Assembly: GCA_016748015.1 (NCBI GenBank)
Contig: JAAOMT010000523.1
Coordinates: 257,384-275,410, forward strand
From: Geosiphon pyriformis
Taxonomy: Eukaryota > Glomeromycota > Glomeromycetes > Archaeosporales > Geosiphonaceae
Reading direction: 5' to 3'
DNA: 18,027 nucleotides
Shown here: one piece after another, positions 8,699 through 16,614 of the stretch
Numbering within the stretch: the stretch's first letter is position 1
Layout of the letters: each line of letters opens with the position of its first letter
Notes under the pieces: model-generated
Seen by the model: the letters and a program-made list of their open reading frames with translations, nothing else
Databases searched by the model: none
What the model was told of the DNA's origin: nothing
Program-made: the position numbers and the translations under genes

Positions 8699-10690
8699 TT
8701 ATTGGGAAGAAGAAAACATCTGAAAACTCAATTTAGTACACAACTGATTTAATTTTGTTAAAACTAAACCAACAGAAGTCTCAAGAGCCACTAACTTAAA
8801 CTTTAAACAGCCTATCTTAATAGTCAGCACTTTCAAACTACTTAGACCCAGAACTGAGACATTAGAGACAATAAAAAAAGGAAGTGAAAACACTAACATA
8901 GGGCTGTTCAAAATTATAGTCAAACCTGAATTCAAATTAGCAGTCATTGAGATAGTTAAGACATAAAAAAAAGGAAGAAGAGCCAAAGGCACCAATTCCA
9001 AATTGCTGAGCTTATACACAATACCATAAATCTGATCCATTAAAAATTTCAAAAAGTGTTCTAAAGAGGCCAAACAAGCATTTAAGAATAATTTATTAGC
9101 AGAGATGAGATAAAAAATACCACCTGAATTTAAGACACCAAAAAAAGTAGAACCAGAACCAAAACTAAAGTGAGTATTACCAGAAGAACCAGCAAGTAAG
9201 ATTACTTGGACCCAAGATTTGCCATCAAAGACAGCAGAATGAGAAATTAAAACACTTTTTTCTTATACAACTTGGTGAGCTGAAAGCAAACTTTTTCAAA
9301 AGCAACTCTTTTATAGAATTTCTTTGATAATAGCAGCACACATATACCTAATGTATTACATTTGAGAGCTAAATGTTCAAAACACTTATACTTCTTATAA
9401 TAAACCAAATTCATTTTAGTCTAAAAGATTCTTACACCACCAAAAATCAGCTTCATGTAAAAGGCAAATTCCAAATTTTTATCAAAATCAAAGCCAATCA
9501 CTAGTACAACAAATTCTATTACCAGTTTTTATAGATTTATTTATGACACAAGTTTTTTTATCAGCTTTTTTCAAAAGAGTCCCAAGATTATGTACTGTTG
9601 TTCTTACCAGCAAAGTAAACAGAAACACTCTAAATTGATCCTTAGATGCTCAAATCTCATAATCTCCCACAGTCTTGGTTACATGCACAGAATTTTTTCT
9701 GATTAGGAATGACCATTTTGAGGCCAACTGATTAGCTTGATCCAATTCAGCAAACTCTATTATAGTCTTTTACCACATTTTAATTAATTGAATTTTGATT
9801 AACTTAATTTCCCCAAATTTAGATACTGTAGTAATAATTATATCTTTAGACATGTCCATGAGAATTTTTTTGATTACTACAGCCCAATTTGATCTTATTT
9901 TTTGTTTCTTAAGATTGCTGTTTATGTTAATTTTTTTCTCCTTAGCCAATAAAGTGACCATTTCCATGCTTTTTTTTGAAGTAAAAGTAGATCAGATAAT
10001 CCCTTCAAATTTTGAGAAGGTAGTAATCTCCTTAAAATCATTAATTAATAAAAATAATTTTTTAACAACTTGAATTTTTGCCATAACAGATTTTTTTTTC
10101 ACAGCACTAAAATTGATATCAAGAGCAAAAAATTTTTTAATAAACACTTCAACTTGAGTTTTGATAATTTTTGGGTTAACTTACTTTTTGTCAAAAGATA
10201 TCTTAAGAAAAGAAGGAAGGAGTCTATTACCTTTATTCATACTATAATCAATCAAGTCAAGAGAGAAGCCACAAATTATATCAATATTAATTTTTTTAGC
10301 TTTAGGAGTGTTTGCTGCTAAACTGAGAAAAAAATTATTGCCAATACTAAATATAATATTATTATTTTTACTATCATCGAATATACTGTCCATATTTGAA
10401 AACACACTATCATCAAGACTAGGTTTGACTAAAAAAATATCTTTCTTGTCTTCAGAATGCTTAACATTACTAACTAAAACTTTTTTTTTTTGGAAAAAAG
10501 AACTTTTAATAGAACCATGAAGAACCTTCTTAAGTGTTTTTTTTTAGACATAGCACTGTCTAAAGCAGTAGCCAGATTTATTACAAAAAGATTATTTAAT
10601 TGTAAAATATTTGTAAAAAATAGCAAGAAAAAATTAAAAACTTCTTTTTTGAAAAATTTGCTCTTTGGAAGATTTGAAAAGTAAAAAAAA
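8699..10690 (-). pseudogene. LINE ORF1 relic (CCHC RNA-binding protein)
   Basis: On the - strand this matches ORF1 of the + copy. Shared landmarks are SKFGEIKLIKIQLI (about 9780-9825), the second RNA-binding-like fold (about 9680-9540), the zinc-knuckle region (9399-9358), and a C-terminal heptad segment LVALETSVGLVLTKLNQL (about 8790). The knuckle reads Y-X2-Y-X4-H-X4-C: the first two zinc-binding Cys are now Tyr. TGG is kept at two places where the + copy has stops, just before a TAA (from a Gln codon) at about 9771 and at SKW near 9720. A TGA at about 9658 is shared with the + copy. The N-terminal 100 codons are scarcely recognisable, and the 5' limit near 10690 is an estimate. Confidence 0.8.
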
Positions 10691-11330
10691 AAGAAGTTTT
10701 TAGTTTTTTAATTAAGAACACAATTTATTTTTTAAAAAAATTTTTTTAAAAAAAATATTTGTTTTAATAAAAAAAGAAATAAAAATAATTTTATATTAAG
10801 TATTTTATTTTTATTTTTTAAACAATCATTAGTTTTAATAATTAAGTTTGAAAACAATTTTTAATTGTTAAAAATTTTTTAGATAAGTAATTTTTATTTT
10901 TATGTTTGGTAAAATTATAAAAATAAAAAAATTTATATATATTTTTTTTAATAAATATTTAATAAGTATGATTCAAATATTATTTAATATATATAAACAA
11001 ACTAATTATTCATAATTAAATATGAATTATGTATTTACTATATGTAATTAGCTATTTAAGTTAACTAAAATTATATTATATATTTATATTAATACAAATA
11101 TTATTGTTTAAACTTAAAAAAAAACATTAATTATTTTTAAAATATAATTGTTAATTTAAAATGATAAATTATATTAATAAAAATATAAAAAATACTAAAA
11201 CATAATAAAGTTTAATATTATTAATTATAATTATTAAATTTTATTAGTGTTTTTTAATTTATCAAAATTTTTTTTTATATTTATTTTAAATTTTTAATTA
11301 AATTATATCATAAACTTAAAGACTCTTTCT
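10691..11330. other. Extreme AT-rich spacer between the two LINEs
   Basis: It is almost free of G and C, with long A and T runs. I see no gene, no repeat with a clear period and no similarity to the LINE 5' leader. The composition changes abruptly near 11330, where the + strand LINE begins. It may contain the unrecognisable 5' end of the - strand LINE. Confidence 0.7.
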
Positions 11331-11447
11331 TTCATTGATCCCCCGGTCACAATGAGAGCTTTGAGTCGTCATTGAAATAGCCCTCCTTTTCCCTTTTCCC
11401 TTTAACTCTCTCCAGTTATTTCTTCAGACATTCTTCCTTTTGTAGCT
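11331..11447 (+). promoter_or_regulatory. LINE 5' leader
   Basis: GC rises suddenly here after the AT spacer, starting near CCCCCGGTCAC (11340). A pyrimidine-rich run (11382-11417) precedes the ORF1 start at 11448. LINEs of this kind usually carry an internal promoter near their 5' end, but no specific promoter element can be identified here. The exact first base is uncertain. Confidence 0.5.
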
Positions 11448-12350
11448 ATGGAACTGGTGGGCTTTGCTGCTGGTGGTTCTGGGTCCATTTCGACTGGGTT
11501 GGGGACTTGGTCTGGTGTTAAAAATAAGCGTTCAGTTGGTCCTCAATCTTGCAGTGTGTCCTATAAAAAGCCGAAGAAACCTGTGGCGGTTGACGGTTTG
11601 GTGGAGTCGTCTGCTGGTGTCTCGAACGTTATGGATGAAAGTGGTAATGGACCTGATATTGGACAATTGTGGGCTAGTGAGGTCAACAGTGAAGTGGACA
11701 GTGTAAGTGGCGTCTCAAACTTGGATAACTTGGAAAACGTCATCGCTAAGGAAACTAGCTATGTAGAGTCAGATGTTTCAGGTTTGGATGACGACATAAA
11801 CAATGCCATGCCAAGGAAGATGCATATCTGCACTTATGTTCTGACTAATAAGCCGCCACCTCTCTCTTTCAATGTTCTAAGTGATGGTAAAGACATGTTG
11901 CCTCTTCCAAGTCCTAAATTTTGTGAGTCCAATTGCCTTCCTCCGGTTGGGTCACGTGCACTGGAGAAATGGAGTTTTAATTCATCAAAATCATTTGCAT
12001 TGGATATTGAACTTTCTGCTGTTCCTGGGAAAACTGTTAGTGATAAGTTGATTTGTGTGAAAAAAATTTTTTATCAAGTTGATGGTTTTGGGGGGACTTC
12101 GACTCCCTCAAAATTTCCTGGAATAATAAGGTCATTATTTACTTCTGAAAAAAGTTTGATTAAGACAAGGGAAATGGCAATCAGTGAAAAATTTTTGGTA
12201 AATGATGATCTAAGAAAAGTAAACAACCATTCGGATTGGGAAGTGATCATCAAGGAAATCTCAGTGGATCTTCCCAAATTGGCAATTGAGGCAGTGTTCT
12301 CCAAATTTGGCAAGATTATTTCAATCAAAGTGCAGCTTATTGGTCTTTGA
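11448..12350 (+). CDS. ORF1 N-terminal open segment (300 codons)
   Basis: This is the open part of ORF1 before the first stop. It would yield a truncated protein with the Ser-, Gly- and Asp-rich N-terminus (about residues 1-130) and most of an RRM-like fold near its end (about 264-300), but no zinc knuckle. The ATG at 11448 is the first in the frame and directly follows the pyrimidine-rich leader. The stop falls where the - strand copy has Trp, so this end is a lesion and not the natural C-terminus. Confidence 0.75.
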   Translation: MELVGFAAGGSGSISTGLGTWSGVKNKRSVGPQSCSVSYKKPKKPVAVDGLVESSAGVSNVMDESGNGPDIGQLWASEVNSEVDSVSGVSNLDNLENVIAKETSYVESDVSGLDDDINNAMPRKMHICTYVLTNKPPPLSFNVLSDGKDMLPLPSPKFCESNCLPPVGSRALEKWSFNSSKSFALDIELSAVPGKTVSDKLICVKKIFYQVDGFGGTSTPSKFPGIIRSLFTSEKSLIKTREMAISEKFLVNDDLRKVNNHSDWEVIIKEISVDLPKLAIEAVFSKFGKIISIKVQLIGL

Positions 12351-12473
12351 CAAAAGACCCTAGTAGAATATGAATTATCTGAGATAGCTGATTTGGTCGC
12401 GGCTAAATAGTCTGTGCTCATGGGAAAAGATTCTGTTTGCATGGCAAAGGCAAGTGTTGATAAACAAACGTGA

Positions 12474-13403
12474 GTATCTAGGGATCAGCATTGGGCATTG
12501 CTTTACACTCTTCCAGTTGGCACCACTGCCCATGATTTGTCTGCTTTGGTGGAGGCCTATGGTGGGAAGACTTGTTTTATTGGCCGTAATCCATCTTCAT
12601 ATGTTCGTGATCAGTGTGCTGTAATTTGTTTTGAAAGTGAGGCATCCAAGTTGGCTGCTATTGGTTTGGTTCTGGTTTTCAAAGGTGTGGGCTTGCACTG
12701 GGCTGGTCTTTCTTTGGCCAGTTGCGCTCATTGCAAACTGTTTGGTCATACTGCTGTTGATTGCTCTGTGGGTAGAGGGTTTGGTGGTCGTGGAAAACGT
12801 GCGGCAACTTCTCAGGATAGAGTGCAGTTGGCCAATATTTATAGGAAGAAGCAGGCACCAATTGTCTGCCCAGTTTCTTTTGGTGGAAAGACATGGGCCC
12901 AAGTGGCAGGCAGTTCTCTCTCTCGTGTTGTCTCTTCAGGTGCTCCTGGTGTTGGTTTGATCTCTGGTTCGAAGGCTTTCTCAATGGATCTCTTCTCATC
13001 TGGTGCTGCTGATCTAAGTAGTCACCTAGCTGTGCTGGAACACTCCATGGAAATTCTCTCAGACCAAGTCTTGCTTATTTTAAAGAAATTAAGTTTCGTT
13101 GACTTGGTGTCATTGGCGCCTTCTCTCTCAGCTCTTCCTTTGGTGTCTCCAACTGCCATTGTTTCAGATATGGACTCAGGTTTGGCTTTGGATAGTACGT
13201 TGTTATCGTCTGCCTCTTCTCCTCCCAATGTTGGTGAGTCAATTGTTGATCTCAGTCCAAGCAGTTCTAAGGTTTTAACTGCCAAGATTGGCAGTTTGGA
13301 GTCGAATATAGTGGCTCTTGAGGCTTCAGTTCACTCAGTTTTGGATAGATTAGATCATCTGTGTTCTGGATCGGGTTCATTGGCTTTTCCTCTATCTCAA
13401 TGA
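12474..13403 (+). CDS. ORF1 C-terminal open segment with CCHC knuckle
   Basis: It is open in the same frame as the 11448 segment from just after the third stop to TGA 13401-13403, with no ATG at its head (an upstream-most TTG lies at 12498). It holds the second RRM-like stretch, then CAHCKLFGHTAVDC, a standard CX2CX4HX4C knuckle. KTWAQVAGSS and a long Ser/Leu-rich region follow, then a heptad-like tail (GSLESNIVALEASVHSVLD). It would not be translated by itself without readthrough of the upstream stops. Confidence 0.75.
   Translation, partial: VSRDQHWALLYTLPVGTTAHDLSALVEAYGGKTCFIGRNPSSYVRDQCAVICFESEASKLAAIGLVLVFKGVGLHWAGLSLASCAHCKLFGHTAVDCSVGRGFGGRGKRAATSQDRVQLANIYRKKQAPIVCPVSFGGKTWAQVAGSSLSRVVSSGAPGVGLISGSKAFSMDLFSSGAADLSSHLAVLEHSMEILSDQVLLILKKLSFVDLVSLAPSLSALPLVSPTAIVSDMDSGLALDSTLLSSASSPPNVGESIVDLSPSSSKVLTAKIGSLESNIVALEASVHSVLDRLDHLCSGSGSLAFPLSQ
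13400..13403 (+). promoter_or_regulatory. ATGA stop-start overlap coupling ORF1 and ORF2
   Basis: The ATG of ORF2 (13400-13402) overlaps the TGA of ORF1 (13401-13403). The - strand copy has ATAA at the same place (8702-8699), which removes the ORF2 start but keeps an ORF1 stop. Such overlaps in two-ORF LINEs are linked to termination-reinitiation. Here this is inference from layout. Confidence 0.7.
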
Positions 13404-13465
13404 GTAGTTTGGTTTGGAAGTTTGCTACGTGCAACGTTCAGGGTATCAATGTTCCTGCGAAGTAA

Positions 13466-15679
13466 GCAGATGTTGTTCGTTGGCATGTGAACTCGGGGAA
13501 TATGGTTTCTTTTATCACTGAGACTAAGTTGAGGTCCTCTTCTGGGCCGTGGATAAAGGACAAATTTGATGGAGTGCGAATATTTTCTTTTGGCTTGGAT
13601 AAAGGTTTTATGGGTGCTGGGGTTGTGATTGTTATGAACATTTCTTTGGCCCATCATGTGTCTAAGGTGGAGGAGATTTCTGGTCGGGTTATTTTTGTTC
13701 GGCTTCTGTTTAAAGGCAAGCTCTCAGTTACTGTTTTGGGGTTGTATGCTGGTGCCTCCTCTGGGGCTAGATTTGGTCAGGCTTCTGAAGTTAACTTTCT
13801 CATTGCAAAGGCAGTCAATTCCAGCAATTTTGTTATCTTGGGTGGGGACTTTAATGAGAATGGATCTGGTCGAAGTGCTAGTTTCAAGTTTTGTTTGAGT
13901 TTGGGTTTGGTCAATTCATTTGTTGGTCATCATTTGGCTAATTCTTATACATGGAGCAACTCGAAAGGGGTTGGGAAAACGATTGATTATATTTTTGTTG
14001 GTAGTAATTTGTCTTCTGCTGTTGTTGGTCATCAAGTTGTCTCTGTTTCAGATTTCTTTAACACCAATCACAAGGCAGTTGTGGTTTCAGTCAGTTTGGG
14101 TGAGCTTCTAGATGTACAATTGAATAGTTTGCACAAGCAGGCGAATAAAGATTGTTGGAAGTTCAAAATCAAGAATGCTGACTGTGTTGGATGGACTAAG
14201 TTTAAGGATCTTTCATCAGCAAAACTTTTGTTTTTGGGTAAGATGTTCTCTGGTGCCAAAATACGTGGTGATGTGGATGCTATGTGGACAGTTTTGGTGG
14301 GAGCTGTGGTGGATTCTGCTAATGTGACATTTTCAAGACATTGGTTTAGTGAATTCAAGTATTCAAAGAACAAACATTTTTCTAGGTTTTTTGGTCTGGA
14401 ATTGTTGGTGGCCAAGATTGTCAAGAAATTTTGCTCTGGTGACTTGCTGGGTGCTAATCGTCTTGTGAGTAAATGGTCGACTCTGGATGATGTGAAGGCT
14501 CATGCTTTCAAGGACTTAGTTGGCTCGGGTGTTAAATCTGATGTTGTTGTTAGGCATTTGTTATTGGTTCGCAGAGAGTACAGGAGGTTGAAGATGTTTG
14601 AGTCAAGGTTGGCTGAGGAAGCTTCGGTTAGAAAGGCAATTGAGAAGCGCATAGATAATTTCTGTTCGGATAAGGGTAGTATGATCAGGAGTGTGTTGGA
14701 AAAGCCTTTTTACAAGGTTGTGTTGGATCACTTGATAGTTGATGATGATCTGGTTTTGTTGCCTGAAGAGGTGAAGTCTAGTGTGGATAGAATAATGGAG
14801 GGATGGATGAGGAAACGCTCCATGCAGTCAGTGCTTCCTGGTCTTTGGGCTCATCAGTACGCACTTTTGGACCATGTTCAGGATGATGCTTTTTTAGGTG
14901 TTATGAGTGCAATCAGTATGGACAAGTTACTTTCTGTTGTTGGTGGTCTTTCTGATGGCAAGGCTGCTGGTTTGTTTGGTGTTCCTAATGAGTTGTGGAA
15001 ATATGGTGGTGAGGTGGTTTTGGGATGCCTGTTGGCGCTGTTTAATAAATGTTTGTCTGTTGGTATGGTGCCTGTTTTGTGGAAGAGGGCTTGGGTGTCA
15101 ATGATTTCTAAGCCTTATAACTGGGATGGGGTTCTTACGAACACTCAGCCCATTGCTTTGATTGAGACTGCCAGGAAGATTCTTTCCAAGATTTTGTCTG
15201 ATCATATTGCAATGGCTTGTAGCAAGTTCAATGTTCTTCAGGATAACAACTTTTCGGTGCTGAAGGGTATGTCAACACAATCTCTGGTGTTTGCTGTCAG
15301 GTCGGTGATTAAGGATGCCATTGAGAAAGATAAGAAGTTATGGTTGGTCTTGCAAAATATGCGGAAAGCTTACGATTCAGTTGGATGGCATTATTTGAGG
15401 GCTAGTTTGCGGCATGTTAAGATGTGTAAGAGTTTCATAAGGTTTTTTGGTGGTATTCATGAGAATAGAGTTAATAGGGTGATGACTGACTTTGGTTTGT
15501 CTGGTAGTTATAAGGTACATGATGGGCTGGATCAGGGTAAGGTCTTTTCGCCACTTCTTTGGAGAATTTTTTATGATCCACTTTTGTGTGAAGTTAAGAG
15601 GCACGAACAATTGTGTGAGTACTGGATTGATACTAAGTTTGTTTCAAATCTGGCAGAATTGAGAGTGGTAGTGGTATGA
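13466..15679 (+). CDS. ORF2 open segment: endonuclease and most of RT
   Basis: It is open from after the TAA at 13463 to TGA at 15677-15679; the last ten codons are out-of-frame sequence after the deletion. Endonuclease motifs, numbered from the ATG at 13400, are N12 (just upstream, in TCNVQG), E41 in TETK, D150 and N152 in GGDFN, D196 in DYIF, and N223-H224 where APE enzymes have Asp-His. RT motifs are NELWK, KPYNWDGVLTNTQPIAL (fingers), motif A QNMRKAYDSV (Asn at 15356-15358 where a catalytic Asp is expected), and motif B GLDQGKVFSP. The first in-frame ATG is at 13502, so any product made today would lack the N-terminal endonuclease Asn. Confidence 0.85.
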   Translation, partial: ADVVRWHVNSGNMVSFITETKLRSSSGPWIKDKFDGVRIFSFGLDKGFMGAGVVIVMNISLAHHVSKVEEISGRVIFVRLLFKGKLSVTVLGLYAGASSGARFGQASEVNFLIAKAVNSSNFVILGGDFNENGSGRSASFKFCLSLGLVNSFVGHHLANSYTWSNSKGVGKTIDYIFVGSNLSSAVVGHQVVSVSDFFNTNHKAVVVSVSLGELLDVQLNSLHKQANKDCWKFKIKNADCVGWTKFKDLSSAKLLFLGKMFSGAKIRGDVDAMWTVLVGAVVDSANVTFSRHWFSEFKYSKNKHFSRFFGLELLVAKIVKKFCSGDLLGANRLVSKWSTLDDVKAHAFKDLVGSGVKSDVVVRHLLLVRREYRRLKMFESRLAEEASVRKAIEKRIDNFCSDKGSMIRSVLEKPFYKVVLDHLIVDDDLVLLPEEVKSSVDRIMEGWMRKRSMQSVLPGLWAHQYALLDHVQDDAFLGVMSAISMDKLLSVVGGLSDGKAAGLFGVPNELWKYGGEVVLGCLLALFNKCLSVGMVPVLWKRAWVSMISKPYNWDGVLTNTQPIALIETARKILSKILSDHIAMACSKFNVLQDNNFSVLKGMSTQSLVFAVRSVIKDAIEKDKKLWLVLQNMRKAYDSVGWHYLRASLRHVKMCKSFIRFFGGIHENRVNRVMTDFGLSGSYKVHDGLDQGKVFSPLLWRIFYDPLLCEVKRHEQLCEYWIDTKFVSNLAELRVVVV

Positions 15680-16614
15680 CATTGTATTTTTCAGCTGGTG
15701 CGTTTGTTGATGATACAATCTGGGTTGGAAATTGTCAAGCTTCTACTCAATATGCTCTGAACATTGTCAGTGAATTTTTTGTGATCAATGATATTTCTAT
15801 CAATAGTGAGAAGATGGTTGCTATTCCCATCAATCAAGGCGTTAAAGTTGCTTCACTGAACATTTGTGGTCAGCCAATTTCTATTGCCAAGAAAGGGGAA
15901 GCACATCGGTATCTGAGTATTTTTCTGTCAACTGAAGGGCTCTCCAAGCCAAGTGTTGCCAAGACTCATGCGGATGTACATTTCTTCATCAATGTTGTGC
16001 TTAGGAAGGCTATTACAGACAAACAATTCTCCTATCTGGTGTCAGCTGTTTTGCAGCCCATTGTTAGCTATTGTATTCAGTTCAGTTTTGTCTCATCTAA
16101 TGTTTGTCGCAAGTGGGATGTCTTGGTTAGAAAGGGTCTTAGGTCCAAGGCTTGTCTCTCTCATGATTTTCCTGATGCTACTTTGCATCATCCCTCATTA
16201 TATGGCCTAAAGCCTTTTGAGCAGGTGCAGTCAGAAGGGAAGGTTGCTGCTTTGATGGCATTCTCTAATGCCTTTGGTATTCTTGGGCGTTTGTTTAGAC
16301 ATAGGTTTTTGGACCTACAGGTTCTTGGTTGGGCTTCTTTGGATCCTTTGCAGTTTCCGGTCAGGTTGCGTGTTAGTCCGGTGAACAATTTTTTGGCTGG
16401 GATGGTGAAGATCTTTTTGGGCAATAAGCTTGTTTTGGTGAACAACCTCTTCATTGCATTTCGTAGTCCTGGTCGGTTTCCGTTGTTCTCTGTTCTTGGA
16501 AAGTCTCTGTATTTTGATTTGGTCAAATCTCTTAAACATTTTGGTGTTGCTTTTGGTGATCAGCTTTTTGATAAGAATGGTGTTTTGTTGGATTGGAAAA
16601 CTTTTTGTCATTAG
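15649..16614 (+). CDS. ORF2 open segment: RT catalytic FVDD motif and thumb region
   Basis: It is in the +2 frame relative to the upstream segment because of the 1-nt deletion at 15646-15648. Its first ATG is at 15670, followed closely by AGAFVDDTIWVG; the catalytic Asp pair lies at 15709-15714 and is intact. EKMVAIPIN, the motif E-like GEAHRYLSIFLS and a long thumb/connection region follow. It stops at TAG 16612-16614, one of the nonsense changes at a Trp codon. Alone it would be an RT fragment without motifs A and B. Confidence 0.82.
   Translation, partial: SGRIESGSGMTLYFSAGAFVDDTIWVGNCQASTQYALNIVSEFFVINDISINSEKMVAIPINQGVKVASLNICGQPISIAKKGEAHRYLSIFLSTEGLSKPSVAKTHADVHFFINVVLRKAITDKQFSYLVSAVLQPIVSYCIQFSFVSSNVCRKWDVLVRKGLRSKACLSHDFPDATLHHPSLYGLKPFEQVQSEGKVAALMAFSNAFGILGRLFRHRFLDLQVLGWASLDPLQFPVRLRVSPVNNFLAGMVKIFLGNKLVLVNNLFIAFRSPGRFPLFSVLGKSLYFDLVKSLKHFGVAFGDQLFDKNGVLLDWKTFCH

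Larger units (their letters stand above)
660..10690 (-). mobile_element. Decayed LINE retrotransposon, split by an LTR element
   Basis: Read on the - strand, this interval follows the + strand LINE (11331-17261) nearly codon by codon from ORF1 through endonuclease, RT and RNase H. It then continues about 270 codons further than the + copy does before that copy is interrupted. It is broken by dozens of stops, most of them Trp codons turned to TGA or TAG, and it is strongly AT-enriched. The homology is continuous across 3113/6271 once the inserted LTR element (3114-6265) is removed, so the LTR element came later. The outer limits are soft. The 5' end fades into AT-rich DNA near 10690, and the 3' end, without a recognisable poly(A), abuts the family A LTR at 659/660. 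Confidence 0.85.
11448..13403 (+). pseudogene. LINE ORF1: CCHC zinc-knuckle RNA-binding protein, three nonsense mutations
   Basis: This is one frame from ATG 11448 to TGA 13401-13403, about 651 codons. It is interrupted only by TGA at 12348-12350, TAG at 12408-12410 and TGA at 12471-12473. Nucleic-acid-binding ORF1 proteins of LINEs coat the element RNA. Visible parts, in order, are an acidic and Ser-rich N-terminus and an RRM-like fold containing VIIKEI...SKFGKIISIK (12240-12335, running on through the stops). A second RRM-like stretch (LYTLPVG...CAVICFESEA) lies at about 12501-12650. A CCHC knuckle, CX2CX4HX4C, lies at 12723-12764, followed by a Ser-rich segment and a coiled-coil-like tail (about 13270-13365). 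At the first two stops the - strand copy has TGG, so they were Trp codons changed by G to A. At the third both copies have TGA. Confidence 0.88.

Noticed and set aside
9795-10684. Several + strand ORFs of 64-92 codons
   Set aside because: They are antisense shadows of the decayed LINE ORF1; the - strand reading is supported by homology to the + copy.
10691-11330. Origin or promoter in the AT-rich tract
   Set aside because: Nothing but composition supports it; no defined motif or periodicity could be seen.
12350-12498. An intron removing the three ORF1 stops
   Set aside because: The interval aligns codon by codon with the other LINE copy and keeps its RRM-like coding sense, so it is exon sequence with nonsense changes.
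12348-16614. TGA read as Trp (mitochondrial or other alternative code)
   Set aside because: Trp sites carry TAG as well as TGA, a Gln site carries TAA, and TGG is common; the natural stop of ORF1 is also TGA. Mutation explains it better.
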